Positions 42,615 to 52,119 of a stretch of 64,000 bases of DNA are shown here, piece after piece; positions within the stretch are counted from its first letter, which is position 1; the number at the start of each line of letters is the position of its first letter. The stretch comes from JAFMPW01 sp041743085. GTDB lineage: Bacteria; Bacteroidota; Bacteroidia; Flavobacteriales; Flavobacteriaceae. The stretch lies in NCBI GenBank assembly GCA_041743085.1, contig JBGTNL010000091.1, positions 40,078-104,077 of the forward strand, in the 5' to 3' direction. Both the position numbers and the translations under genes were made by a program. The notes under the pieces are model-generated. The model saw only the letters and a list, made by a program, of their open reading frames with translations. It made no database searches and was not told the DNA's origin.

Positions 42615-43694
42615 ATGACACTAAAATTATTCCTTCGCATTTTTGGGATGGTAGCAATACTTCTCACCATATTTCCATTCATCGCGGTGGACCATTGGAG
42701 CGTTCGGGTATTCGACTTTCCACATCTCCAGCTCACCCTGCTGACCCTATTGGCTTTGCTCACCTATTTTCTAAAATTTGACATCAGAGAAGTCCGGGAC
42801 TATATTTTTGTTGTTGTTCTGGCAGCTTGCTTTATCTTCCAGGGCCTCAAAATATATCCCTATACCGCATTTGCGGGTTATGAAGTGCAGAATGGCGCGA
42901 AAGAGGTAACAGATGTTATCAGCATTTATACCGCAAATGTCTTTCAGGAAAACGCCCGTACAGAGGGCCTGATAAGCAATCTTGGGACATACGATGCTGA
43001 TATTGTGGTTTTAACGGAGACCAATAAGGTTTGGACAAACAGGCTAAACCAGGGGCTCAATAAGAACTATCCACATAAAATTGAGATTCCGTTGGAGAAC
43101 ACTTATGGCATGTTATTGTATTCCAAGTTAGATCTGTATGAATCAAGCGTGCAATACCTGGTGGAAGATACCATTCCTTCAATTCATACGAAATTGATCA
43201 TGCGTTCCAAAGATACCATACAACTTTTTGCGATTCACCCGGCCCCACCTACCCCTCAACACAATCCATCTTCGGTGGACCGGGATGCTGAAATGATGAA
43301 AATCGCTAAACTATCGCGTAACTCGGACTATCCTGTAATCGTTTTGGGAGATTTTAATGATGTGGCCTGGTCAGAGACCACCGCTTTATTTCAAAAAGTA
43401 AGCGGGCTTTTGGATCTTAGAAAAGGCAGGGGCTTATTTAATACCTATAATGCCAAAAACTGGATCTTGCGATGGCCTCTGGACCATATTTTCACCTCCC
43501 CGGACTTCAGGGTATTGGAGGTAGAAAGAGGGGCAAAAGTGGCATCGGATCACTTTCCCTTTTTCACAAAACTAAGCTTTGAACCCGGGAAGGCACATGA
43601 GCAACTCCCTCCCCCACCCACCAAGGAGCAGCTTGAAAAAGCCTTTGATCAGATTGATAATGAAAAAGAAGAGGATTCCCCTGAAAAGAAATGA
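42615..43694 (+). CDS. Membrane-anchored endonuclease/exonuclease/phosphatase (EEP) family protein
   Basis: The 359-residue protein has three N-terminal hydrophobic helices (about 7-70) and an EEP domain outside the membrane. The catalytic pattern is V-V-L-T-E-T-N near 138 (metal-binding Glu), V-L-G-D-F-N-D near 249, L-D-H-I-F and the final S-D-H-F-P-F. Family members cleave phosphodiesters in nucleic acids or inositol and sphingolipid substrates; the anchored form is common in Bacteroidota without a known substrate. The Pro/Glu-rich C-terminal tail is variable. It is divergent from the dehydrogenase. Confidence 0.82.
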   Translation: MTLKLFLRIFGMVAILLTIFPFIAVDHWSVRVFDFPHLQLTLLTLLALLTYFLKFDIREVRDYIFVVVLAACFIFQGLKIYPYTAFAGYEVQNGAKEVTDVISIYTANVFQENARTEGLISNLGTYDADIVVLTETNKVWTNRLNQGLNKNYPHKIEIPLENTYGMLLYSKLDLYESSVQYLVEDTIPSIHTKLIMRSKDTIQLFAIHPAPPTPQHNPSSVDRDAEMMKIAKLSRNSDYPVIVLGDFNDVAWSETTALFQKVSGLLDLRKGRGLFNTYNAKNWILRWPLDHIFTSPDFRVLEVERGAKVASDHFPFFTKLSFEPGKAHEQLPPPPTKEQLEKAFDQIDNEKEEDSPEKK

Positions 43695-43704
43695 TCGTTG
43701 CCTT

Positions 43705-43866
43705 GAAGTGATTTAAACTTTTACAAATTGGCTAAAAAAGTTGCCGTTTTACGCCCATATTTTGTCTTTTTCTTGCTCCGTAGCCCTGCTATGCAGCTCA
43801 AAAAAGCCTTCACCTGGGCACAAAACCATCAATTTTCGCTTCAATTCAAAAAGTTTAAATCACTTC
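43705..43866. repeat. MITE-like element with 18-base perfect inverted ends
   Basis: GAAGTGATTTAAACTTTT (43705-43722) is matched by its exact reverse complement at 43849-43866. The 126-base interior has no ORF. It sits 10 bases after the EEP gene stop and 124 bases before the next gene. It could be a non-autonomous insertion or a large transcript-end hairpin. Confidence 0.65.
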
Positions 43867-43989
43867 CTTATATAGTAAGGAACCTTCCGGCGCATCCGAC
43901 TTAGAACTTCAATTTTTGTATATTACCCCAACCTGTGAGTAGAAAGGCGGTGCACTTCACATTAAAAAAACCGCCATTCCTTCTGAAAT

Positions 43990-44604
43990 GTGCGCTATAT
44001 AATTCCCTTATTTTTTATGATTCAGATTCCTTTAAATTCCCAACATAATGCACCGGAAGCAATAAAAAAAGAGGCCGGTACGGCCCTTTCATTCTATCCT
44101 CAGTTGGCAGATGTTCCTATAACTTTTAAATTCAAAAAAAAGATACGAAAATCGACTATGCTGGCGCAGCCCGACTTCTGGAGTCTTTTCGGATCTAAAG
44201 GAAAACGGAAGTATAAAATACTTATCAGTGAAAAGATCCATATTTCCGATAAGGAATTTACAACTGAGGAAATTCCAAAAGACATCCTCATCGGATGGTT
44301 GGGCCATGAACTGGGGCATATTATGGATTACAGGAACAGAAGTAGCCTTAATCTGTTCTGGTTTGCCATAAAATACACCTTCTCCGGCAGGTATCTTATG
44401 ATAGCGGAGCGAGCTGCCGACTCCTATGCCGTAGATCAGGGAATGGAGAACTACATTCTCAAAACAAAGGATTTTATCTTAAACAATGCCGATATCAGTG
44501 AAAACTATAAGAAAAAAATCGGCAAATATTACCTGTCCCCGAAAGAGATCATGATGTTGGTGGAAGAACGGGAAAATAAAAAGAAGGAGGAAAACGTTGA
44601 GTAA
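43990..44604 (+). CDS. Secreted HExxH metalloprotease-like protein
   Basis: A GTG start at 43990 gives a signal peptide (residues 1-19) and 204 residues in all; an internal ATG at 44017 would remove most of the signal. The zinc motif H-E-L-G-H is in G-W-L-G-H-E-L-G-H-I near residue 106, and a second conserved segment E-R-A-A-D-S-Y-A-V-D follows about 35 residues later. That is the position of the third ligand in gluzincins. I cannot assign a named family. The protein probably acts in the periplasm. A Lys/Glu-rich tail closes the protein. Confidence 0.75.
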   Translation: MRYIIPLFFMIQIPLNSQHNAPEAIKKEAGTALSFYPQLADVPITFKFKKKIRKSTMLAQPDFWSLFGSKGKRKYKILISEKIHISDKEFTTEEIPKDILIGWLGHELGHIMDYRNRSSLNLFWFAIKYTFSGRYLMIAERAADSYAVDQGMENYILKTKDFILNNADISENYKKKIGKYYLSPKEIMMLVEERENKKKEENVE

Positions 44605-44773
44605 ATTTGAATGGAACGGCACCTCATTTCAAATAAAAGAGAATATAAATGTACGGTCTTTTAGGGCGTCATAGCTCGTTGAAATATGCCCCTTTCAATC
44701 CAATTATGGTGACCAGGGTCCTAAGAACTGATGCTTTTATCGGAATGCCAGGAATTAGTTTTTGAAAAAATCA

Positions 44774-46294
44774 CTAGCGGGAAGCTACAAATTTCTCCCA
44801 TTTCTTAAATTTCTCCTCATTCATCACCCTTTCCATTTTAACCTGCCCGCCCTTTTTTTTGTTTTCTCCACTCCAGTCGTGGAATACCTCCGGTTTAACG
44901 CAGCTTACCTTTATTCCTTTTAACGCTTTGGATCTTGCCACTTCGTAGTTTTTATTGGCGTCCTTCAGATAGTTGTCCAGTTCTTCCACCAGTTGGGCGC
45001 CATCCCTTTCATTCTTTGTTCCCAGATACCAGCAGTGGTAAAAATCGTCTTTTATCCGCTTGGCGCACAAGGTATATTCGGGGATTTTGATTGAAAATTT
45101 TTCTTCAAGGTGTTGTACTGCATCATCCAGTTTATTCACAGACAACTGGGAACCAACGGTGTTCAGAAAAAATTTGGTCCGCCCAGTGATCTTTATTTCG
45201 GCTCTCTCCAGATCAGTAAATTCGACGGTATCTCCAATGATATACCGCCAGGCCCCTGCAACAGTGCTTATGATGAGCACATAATCCTGATCCAATTCAA
45301 CTTCTCCAAGGTGAAGGGAAGGTGCATCCCCGGTAAGCGAACCATCCTGATTTATAAACTCGGGCTTAAAGGGAACAAATTCAAAATAGATGCCTCCATC
45401 GGTTACCAGTTGCATGGCTGTGGTTTGGGCCCGCCCCTGAAAGGCAATAAAACCTTCCGAAGCGAGATAGGTATCTATAACCGTTACCGGCTTTCCCAAC
45501 AAGGAGTTAAAACTTTTCTCATAAGGGCCAAAGGCCACACCTCCTGACGTGTATACCTGTAGATTAGGCCAGATATTATGGATATGATCCAGTTTGTGGT
45601 GTTCTATGACCTTTTGCAACATTAATTCAATCCATGAGGGAATTCCGCTCAGGGCTCCAATGTCCCAATTAGGTGCTTCTTCTGCGATATGTTGAACGCG
45701 CTTGTCCCAATCGTCAATCTTAGCGATTTCGGCGCCTGGCTTATAATATCCCCTGAACCAGGTTGGAATATTACTGGCACTTATTCCGCTGATTTCACCC
45801 TCCTGATGCCCGTCTACTTCCTCCAGATCCGTAGAACTACCCAGCATAAGGATGCCTTTTTCAAAAAAATCGGGAGACAGGTCAAAATTACTTAAGGCAT
45901 ATACCTGTTTAATTCCGGTATTCCGAATGGCTGTCAGCATAGCATCAGTAACTGGAATACGCTTGCTGGTCTTACCAGTGGTCCCGGAACTTAATGCAAA
46001 ATAATGGGGGCTCCCCGGCCAGGTGATATCGGTTTCACCATTATGTAATTTCTGCCACCATTCTTCATTCATCTTTTCGTAGTCAAAATAGGGAAGGGAT
46101 CTGGCAAAATCTTTTTGCAGATGATCTGACGCAAGGAGCTCTTTGAATAAATACTTCCTGCCAAATGCGGTATCCTTGGCATTCTCCAGTAATTCCTTGA
46201 GCACAAGCCGTTGTGCTTCCGCAGGATCAGTGTCCGGTGCCAGTTTATCCCGGAGTTCTAAAAATCCTTTGATCATACTACCCAGTACGGCCAT
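44774..46294 (-). CDS. GH3 auxin-responsive-promoter family protein
   Basis: The 506-residue protein belongs to the GH3 branch of acyl-adenylate-forming enzymes. Landmarks are A-L-S-S-G-T-T-G-K-T-S-K (ATP/phosphate motif 1) near residue 93, the A-S-E-G segment (motif 2) near 276 and Y-R-Y-I-I-G-D-T-V (here W-R-Y-I-I-G-D-T-V) near 340. Plant GH3 enzymes join amino acids to jasmonate or auxin; bacterial relatives are common in Bacteroidota but their substrates are unknown. It stands alone with convergent and divergent neighbours. Confidence 0.88.
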   Translation of the reverse strand: MAVLGSMIKGFLELRDKLAPDTDPAEAQRLVLKELLENAKDTAFGRKYLFKELLASDHLQKDFARSLPYFDYEKMNEEWWQKLHNGETDITWPGSPHYFALSSGTTGKTSKRIPVTDAMLTAIRNTGIKQVYALSNFDLSPDFFEKGILMLGSSTDLEEVDGHQEGEISGISASNIPTWFRGYYKPGAEIAKIDDWDKRVQHIAEEAPNWDIGALSGIPSWIELMLQKVIEHHKLDHIHNIWPNLQVYTSGGVAFGPYEKSFNSLLGKPVTVIDTYLASEGFIAFQGRAQTTAMQLVTDGGIYFEFVPFKPEFINQDGSLTGDAPSLHLGEVELDQDYVLIISTVAGAWRYIIGDTVEFTDLERAEIKITGRTKFFLNTVGSQLSVNKLDDAVQHLEEKFSIKIPEYTLCAKRIKDDFYHCWYLGTKNERDGAQLVEELDNYLKDANKNYEVARSKALKGIKVSCVKPEVFHDWSGENKKKGGQVKMERVMNEEKFKKWEKFVASR

Positions 46295-46461
46295 ACCTTT
46301 TTTTGCAAAAATACGCTTCTCAGCTTGATGATGGTGCTCAATAAACTACTATATTGATTGAAAAAACCGTTGTTTCCTTTGATATAGAAAAAGGATAGCA
46401 TGCTTTTCGAAATAGATCTGTCTGAGCCCTGGCCAAAATGCCTTGCATCTGCGGGGCGGGA

Positions 46462-47193
46462 TTAAGAATTAACGGGGGGGGAGCCGGTTTTCCGGTTGTG
46501 ATCCATTTTAGGAATCCTTTTATATTCAGGATCCGGTTTAAATGGCGATAGTTGATTCGACAGAAGATTGAGGAGCGCAACTTTATAATGTAGCATGGAG
46601 GACTGACGCTGTGCTTTTGCACTGAAAATCCTTTTGAGCATTACTGCAGATCTCGCCGGATAGTCATACCGCAGCAAAATTCTATCGTTTACATAAGTAA
46701 AACTTTTATCCGAGCCGAAATAATTAATAAGTCGGTTACGCTGCATATCAACTGAAATTATAACCATTCGGAGCCGAGTGGCAGGAGCAACTTTCAACGA
46801 CCACATTGTGCCCTGGTCAGATTTAAAAGCCCCGCATTGCGCATTTGAAATAGCGGTAGCAAAGGACTCTTCACCTATACATTGATGGCTGATTTTTCCT
46901 TCATAAATAAAAAGGTAGTGCGCTATGGGGCTGGCCAGTACGCCACCCATTGAAAAAGTAATGGATCGGTTGATCAATACATCGAATATGAGGGTGGAGA
47001 CCCCACTATCCAATGCCACGCACTTCATGGTTCCCAAACCGGTGTCATTTTTTAATTGTAACTCGTATCCCGTTGGCGTGCTGTGAAGACAGGTCCCGAA
47101 TTCCATGGACAGGCCATCTAACATTTCAAGACAGGCATTATGAACAGATTGAGAGGAAACCATATCTATATTGATAAATGAATTGGCAAGCAT
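46462..47193 (-). CDS. AraC-type sensor-domain protein lacking the HTH
   Basis: The 243-residue protein resembles the N-terminal ligand-binding half of Bacteroidota AraC regulators. It has a beta-rich segment (L-I-F-D-V-L-I-N-R-S-I-T-F, A-H-Y-L-F-I-Y-E-G-K-I-S-H-Q) and a helical segment before the expected HTH (L-H-Y-K-V-A-L-L-N-L-L). The HTH itself is absent; the protein ends in a short polar tail at a run of eight C residues on the coding strand. No HTH was found in another frame downstream. This could be a true HTH-less protein or a truncated regulator. It is divergent from the SLC13 permease. Confidence 0.5.
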   Translation of the reverse strand: MLANSFINIDMVSSQSVHNACLEMLDGLSMEFGTCLHSTPTGYELQLKNDTGLGTMKCVALDSGVSTLIFDVLINRSITFSMGGVLASPIAHYLFIYEGKISHQCIGEESFATAISNAQCGAFKSDQGTMWSLKVAPATRLRMVIISVDMQRNRLINYFGSDKSFTYVNDRILLRYDYPARSAVMLKRIFSAKAQRQSSMLHYKVALLNLLSNQLSPFKPDPEYKRIPKMDHNRKTGSPPVNS

Positions 47194-47424
47194 AAGAAAT
47201 ATCCTTCTATAAAGATATGAAATTCCTATAGAGGAATTAATGCAAAAGCACTATTGTTTAACACTAAAGGATTCGCCCTCTTTACCGGACAAATGCAGGG
47301 GATCTATGTATCGGATTTCACTTCTCAAACGACCGATTGCCATAGACTGTTAAAAATATTCAACGATTCCGTCCTCCATTCAGGTCCTTTGTATATCTTT
47401 AGTTTACCGCCAAATACGGAATAT

Positions 47425-49179
47425 ATGGAGATAGCTTTGGTCCTTGGACTACTAATTGCGGCCCTTGTGCTTTTCGCCAGTGAAAAATTTTCCGTGGATG
47501 TAGTTACCATTGGACTTTTGGTGATCTTAACCCTCTCAGGTGTCCTTAGTCCCGAGGAGGCATTTGAGGGATTCAGCAGCGATTTCATGATCATCCTCGC
47601 ATCCATATTCATAATATCGGGAGCGCTATCGGAGACTGGTTTACTCGACAAGGTTGGATCGCAGATGATCAAACTTGTGAAGAGCCGAACGCTCTTTGTC
47701 CTTTATACGATGGTTGTAACCGGATTTTTTTCCGCCTTCATGAATAATACTACGGTCACAGCATTAGTGACAGGGCCGGTAGTGGGGATGTGCCGTAAAT
47801 TATCCATCAGCCCTTCCAAAGTGCTCATACCGGTCGCTTATGCATCCATTCTTGGAGGTACCTGCACGCTTATCGGCACTTCCACCAATGTGGCCGTGAG
47901 TGGTTACATTGCCAGTGAGGGTCTGAAACCACTGGATTTTTTTGAGATCCTGTGGATGGGGCTGATCCTTTTCGCGGCCGGCATCAGCTTTATTCTGATG
48001 TTTTGGAAACGGATTCTTCCCGATCATAAGGAAGCGAGCTTTTCCGAAGAATATAAGATAAAACAGTACCTCTCGGAAATAGTTATCTCTAAAAAATCGA
48101 ACCTTATCGGGCAGGAAGCGTTTCATTCGGACCTCTCCAAACGGGAGGTAAGGATCATAAAAATTATTCGCGGAAAAGAGGAGTTCATTCCCAATCGCTT
48201 CACTCGTATTGAGGCCGATGACATCTTGCTCGTGGAATGCAAGATGGAGGAACTTATTAAAGTGAAGGAATCGTCCGGATTGGAAGTATTGGCCGATACC
48301 ATTACCGATAAAGAAATACAAAGTGATAAGATACGATTGGCGGAGGTGCTGATAACTCCCGGCTCCCGATTGGTGGATCTGTCCCTTAAAGAAGCGCGAT
48401 TCCGACAAAATTATGATTTGGTGGTTTTGGCGATCCATCGCCTTGAAGCTACAGTATCTCAAAAAATCAGTGACCTTAAGCTTAAAATCGGCGACGTGCT
48501 TTTAATACAGGGCACCGAGGAAACTATAAATGCCAACAGAAATTCCATTGAATTTTCTTTTATCGGGGATTTCAGGGTCAATATGTTCAAAGAAAGGAAA
48601 GGTGTACTGGCGGCATTGATATTTTTAGTTGCCGTGATCGCCGGTTCTCTAAAAATTGTACCGCTTTCCGTCGCATTTTTAACCGCTGCCTTGTTTGTTG
48701 TATTGGTAGGCGCATTGAATATTGAGCGGGTTTATCAGATAATGGACTGGAAACTGTTGGTGCTTATCGGAGGAATGAGCGCATTCGGAACGGCAATGCA
48801 AAATTCGGGAGCGTCAGAATTCCTCGCTGTAAATATTATTCGTCTTCTTGGGGACTTCGGAGTAATGTACGTACTTGCGGGCTTTATAATACTGGTTATT
48901 ATACTAACGCAACCCATGTCTAATGCCGCCGCGGCACTGGTGGTCTTGCCCGTAGCCCTGGATGCCGCCCAACTGCTTCAGGCAGATCCGCGCTCATTTG
49001 CCATTGCCATTATGATGGGCGCATCAGTTTCCCTGATAACTCCTTTCGAACCATCTTGTATATTGGTCTATGGCCCGGGTAAATACAAATTTGTTGATTT
49101 TATTAAAGCCGGCTTGCCGCTGACTATCATTTTGGTCATTCTTATCATGTTTTTTGTGCCCAGGTTCTGGCCGCTATAA
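47425..49179 (+). CDS. SLC13-family permease with central TrkA-C domains
   Basis: I start at the ATG at 47425 (584 residues, M-E-I-A-L-V-L-G), which begins the first transmembrane helix; 57 upstream codons from 47254 do not look coding. The two membrane halves contain the paired S-N-T-type motifs of the DASS family: F-M-N-N-T-T-V-T, L-I-G-T-S-T-N-V-A and, in the second half, Q-P-M-S-N-A-A-A-A and S-L-I-T-P-F-E-P. Between them (about 200-370) are two soluble TrkA-C/RCK-C-like domains. It would import sulfate, dicarboxylate or a similar anion with sodium. The substrate is not determinable. Confidence 0.87.
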   Translation: MEIALVLGLLIAALVLFASEKFSVDVVTIGLLVILTLSGVLSPEEAFEGFSSDFMIILASIFIISGALSETGLLDKVGSQMIKLVKSRTLFVLYTMVVTGFFSAFMNNTTVTALVTGPVVGMCRKLSISPSKVLIPVAYASILGGTCTLIGTSTNVAVSGYIASEGLKPLDFFEILWMGLILFAAGISFILMFWKRILPDHKEASFSEEYKIKQYLSEIVISKKSNLIGQEAFHSDLSKREVRIIKIIRGKEEFIPNRFTRIEADDILLVECKMEELIKVKESSGLEVLADTITDKEIQSDKIRLAEVLITPGSRLVDLSLKEARFRQNYDLVVLAIHRLEATVSQKISDLKLKIGDVLLIQGTEETINANRNSIEFSFIGDFRVNMFKERKGVLAALIFLVAVIAGSLKIVPLSVAFLTAALFVVLVGALNIERVYQIMDWKLLVLIGGMSAFGTAMQNSGASEFLAVNIIRLLGDFGVMYVLAGFIILVIILTQPMSNAAAALVVLPVALDAAQLLQADPRSFAIAIMMGASVSLITPFEPSCILVYGPGKYKFVDFIKAGLPLTIILVILIMFFVPRFWPL

Positions 49180-49379
49180 GTATGCTCGTGGATTCCGGAA
49201 GGAGTGGCTTTTCTTCCGTACGGAAAAAAACAATCACTTAAACCTCTTCTGGATAAAGATTCCATTAAATTAGGGGTCTTTAACTCCGTCTTTCAGAAGT
49301 AAAGGCCACACTTTTTTCGTTTCGGATATGTCATATAGCTTTTTTAAACTTTTCTTTAATAGTGTAAAACGATAGATGC

Positions 49380-49668
49380 CTATTACAAAAAAAAGGGCTG
49401 CTAAAAAATAATGAAAGCATGCCTAAAAACTGGAAATTGGAAAATTTCTTTAGCTGGAAAAAGGCAATCCCCGCCAAAAGCAGGGGATTTTCACCATAAA
49501 GCATCTCCAATAACTCTGTTTGGAATGATAACGCAGGTGTTTTTTTTAGATACAAGGCGCCAAAGCGGAGTTTAGTCCCGATAGCTATCGGGAAGTATTA
49601 TGGTAACGAAGTAGCCGGGAAAAAGAACAGGTTGGCAACCAAAGTAGGGTTTTTAGAGATGCCCTTTA
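49380..49668. repeat. Intergenic repeat cluster
   Basis: The 490-base gap after the permease holds no supportable gene. It contains a hairpin AATCCCC/GGGGATT near 49466-49489, a perfect 18-base palindrome TCCCGATAGCTATCGGGA at 49576-49593, and a 33-base stretch (about 49633-49667) that is the inverted copy of one at about 5280-5315. The 12-mer AATAACTCTGTT is also shared with the moeA/moeB gap. It is the same family of composite repeats. Confidence 0.65.
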
Positions 49669-49672
49669 GCAG

Positions 49673-50677
49673 TCATAACTTCCTGATACCGATGCTGAAT
49701 GCCTTCTTCGGATTTTCTTCTAGCAATAGGTTTAAATCCTTTTGGGTAAAGCCATTTTTTTTGAGTTCTGGAATAAGCTTGGTGAATATATCGGTGTATC
49801 CTTTGTACTCTCCTCCGTTCGGCGTTCCCACATCGTACCATCCGGCATCATGGGATATCAGGACATGGTCCATGATGTTTTTTACTTTAAGTGTAGAAAG
49901 GGTTGAAACGAACCATGCGATTCTTTCTGGTTCGTCGTTCACATTATCAAGAGAAATCCATGCTCCCTGTTCTGCGGCCCGTAAATAGCCCTCCATAGTT
50001 CCATTTTGAGCATGTGTCCATATAAAGGCTTTCGGGGAAACACCCATGTCTTTCAATTCCCTGAGCTGCTCCATTGCCGGGCCATCGGTGCCGGTATGAG
50101 ACACTATACTAAGACCTGTTGCCAAGTGCGTAAGGGCGGCTGCCTTTATCAGTTTCCGGTGCATTTCCGATAGGGTGTCTTCCCTTTCTACGGAGATTTT
50201 GACAAATCCGGGTTTTATACCAGTACTATCGATTCCATTTTTATATTCCCTTATCCAATCCCTGGCCAGTTCTTCGGCGGATGCTTTCAATGCATGGGAG
50301 GGAACAAATTTGTTATTTCCAGATCCGTAATATCCCGTATTTGTGACTATGTAAATTCCCGACTTATCGGATAAAGTCTTTAGGATCTGTGGGTCACGGC
50401 CAAGATAGGCAGGCGTGCAGTCAAAGAACGTGTTTACCCCATTTCGCTTTGCTTCTTTTAGATAAGGCAATGCCCTTTGAACAATTTCATTTCGGTTCCA
50501 GCGGTGATACCCCGTGCTGTCCGCCCCTATCCAGTCTACCATAACATGTTCATGAATAAGTGTTACGCCCATCTTTTCAGGCTCAATAGCGCCGCTTACC
50601 GTCATGATCTGGCCCGTTGCGGCAATGGCTTGGAGACCTGCACACGCAACAGTAAAAAATTTTATAATATTTTTCAT
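49673..50677 (-). CDS. Phosphotriesterase-family hydrolase, secreted
   Basis: The 334-residue protein has a signal peptide (1-22) and the phosphotriesterase metal site: H42-E-H44 in T-L-I-H-E-H-V, the bridging Lys in F-V-K-I-S, then H in V-S-H-T-G, H in T-H-A-Q-N and Asp in I-S-H-D-A-G-W. The family includes phosphotriesterases and lactonases. A lactonase of quorum signals or sugar lactones is a guess; the substrate is unknown. It is a single gene next to repeats. Confidence 0.88.
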   Translation of the reverse strand: MKNIIKFFTVACAGLQAIAATGQIMTVSGAIEPEKMGVTLIHEHVMVDWIGADSTGYHRWNRNEIVQRALPYLKEAKRNGVNTFFDCTPAYLGRDPQILKTLSDKSGIYIVTNTGYYGSGNNKFVPSHALKASAEELARDWIREYKNGIDSTGIKPGFVKISVEREDTLSEMHRKLIKAAALTHLATGLSIVSHTGTDGPAMEQLRELKDMGVSPKAFIWTHAQNGTMEGYLRAAEQGAWISLDNVNDEPERIAWFVSTLSTLKVKNIMDHVLISHDAGWYDVGTPNGGEYKGYTDIFTKLIPELKKNGFTQKDLNLLLEENPKKAFSIGIRKL

Positions 50678-50847
50678 TTCCGTTGTTTTTATCCCTTTGA
50701 TTACTTGTGATTCAATTTTTCCCGGCTTGCCAAATATTCAATAGATTTGATCGATTATATAATAAATAACCAGATGATTAGTTCAATTTTGTTGTTGGGT
50801 ACGGACCAGGAAATTAAGGGTTTAATTACTTACCTAATCAAATCACT

Positions 50848-51873
50848 ATGAAATATATAGAGCCTAAAGGAATTAGGCAACTTTTTGCCCTATTACTTAT
50901 CTTCCTTCTTGGCGGCTTAATATTCATTGGAATAATTCCCTACATGTCGGGGGTACTTGGTGCAATAACCATTTATATTCTTTTAAGGAAATGGATGTAC
51001 AAGTTAATACGAAAGGGGATAAAAAGGGTTTGGGCTGCTATTGTTCTTATCCTGATCTCATTTATAGGAATATGTTTACCCCTGGTTGGGGTGGTCTTTA
51101 TGTTCGTCGGTGAGATTGGGAACCTTGCCGATAAATCCGAAAGCGTGGTAGCAGCGTTCCAGGAACAAGTTTTTATATTGGAAAAACACATTGATTACGA
51201 CCTGGCTTCAAGAATTGATCCCTCCCGTGCATCTGCGTGGTTCACGGATAATCTGTCCGGCTTTGCCGGCGGCACCTTCAATCTGATGGTCTCGATAGCC
51301 ATTATGTACTTCCTGCTTTTTTACATGTTTACCAGCCCGAAAGTGTTAAGGGACTCCTTAACGGAATATATTCCAATAAGCAGGCAAAATCTCGGTATCA
51401 TAAGACGTGAAAGCCAGACCATGGTAGTCTCCAATGCCATAGGTATTCCCCTTGTAGCCCTCGCTCAGGGCATTGTGGCTTTAATTGGTTTTCTGATTTT
51501 CGGGATAGAAAACCCGATCTTCTGGTTTGTTGTAGTGTCCTTAGGCTCCATGGTGCCCTTTATCGGGACTTTCCTGGGCATTCTTCCGGTCTTTATACTT
51601 TCCATTGCAAGCGGCAATGATTTTCAGGCCTGGGGAATTCTGATATACGGGTTGCTGGTGGTGGGGGCAACGGATAATCTGATCCGACTTTTTGTACTTA
51701 AAAAATTGGATAATGTGCATCCGCTTATTACCCTGATCGGAGTAATAAGCGGCATCCCCTTGTTTGGATTGATCGGTATCATTTTCGGCCCCTTGCTTAT
51801 AAGCCTGTTTTTTGTTATCGTGCGTATGTACAAAACTGAATACGGTATTCAAGAGGGCAGCGAGGGCTCTTAG
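50848..51873 (+). CDS. AI-2E-family transporter (PerM/YdiK-like)
   Basis: The 341-residue integral membrane protein has seven to eight hydrophobic segments (roughly at 12-60, 68-95, 148-170, 205-230, 232-275 and 290-330). The second half carries the family pattern G-S-M-V-P-F-I-G-T-F-L-G-I-L-P, I-Y-G-L-L-V-V-G-A-T-D-N-L-I-R and I-I-F-G-P-L-L-I-S-L-F. The family was named for E. coli TqsA, but most members are undefined exporters or ion transporters. It is divergent from the phosphotriesterase-like gene. Confidence 0.88.
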   Translation: MKYIEPKGIRQLFALLLIFLLGGLIFIGIIPYMSGVLGAITIYILLRKWMYKLIRKGIKRVWAAIVLILISFIGICLPLVGVVFMFVGEIGNLADKSESVVAAFQEQVFILEKHIDYDLASRIDPSRASAWFTDNLSGFAGGTFNLMVSIAIMYFLLFYMFTSPKVLRDSLTEYIPISRQNLGIIRRESQTMVVSNAIGIPLVALAQGIVALIGFLIFGIENPIFWFVVVSLGSMVPFIGTFLGILPVFILSIASGNDFQAWGILIYGLLVVGATDNLIRLFVLKKLDNVHPLITLIGVISGIPLFGLIGIIFGPLLISLFFVIVRMYKTEYGIQEGSEGS

Positions 51874-51930
51874 CTTTTAAGTTAGAGCTTTAAGACTAAG
51901 GAAAATTGCCAAGATTTTACGGCCCTCCTC

Positions 51931-52119
51931 CTACTCTGCAAATAAAAGAAAACCAACAATTTCTCTTGTTAATCGGGTGTTTTCCTGGGTAAAAGAGGTG
52001 CCGATGGTCAAAATTTTTCCCTCCTTTTTGAAGTTGACCGGAACAGCTGCCTTTGGCACTGCAAAGCCATTTTTTATAGCTTTGATATCGCTTAGGCCGG
52101 CATCTCCGGCAGGCTCCAT
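51931..52119 (-). CDS. Possible small ORF after the Gfo/Idh gene
   Basis: A 62-codon frame overlaps the 3' end of the Gfo/Idh gene by 28 bases. Its middle reads like protein (A-I-K-N-G-F-A-V-P-K-A-A-V-P-V-N, then K-I-L-T-I-G-T-S-F-T). I recognise no family, and the codon pattern is not decisive. It may be the remnant of a longer gene. Confidence 0.25.
   Translation of the reverse strand: MEPAGDAGLSDIKAIKNGFAVPKAAVPVNFKKEGKILTIGTSFTQENTRLTREIVGFLLFAE

Noticed and set aside
46338..46622. 94-codon minus-strand ORF overlapping the AraC-like gene end
   Set aside because: I tested whether it supplied the missing HTH after a frameshift at the C-run; the peptide has no HTH pattern.
49331..49555. 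74-codon minus-strand ORF after the permease
   Set aside because: It lies in repeat-rich DNA and its sequence is low-complexity and hydrophobic-aromatic without a domain.
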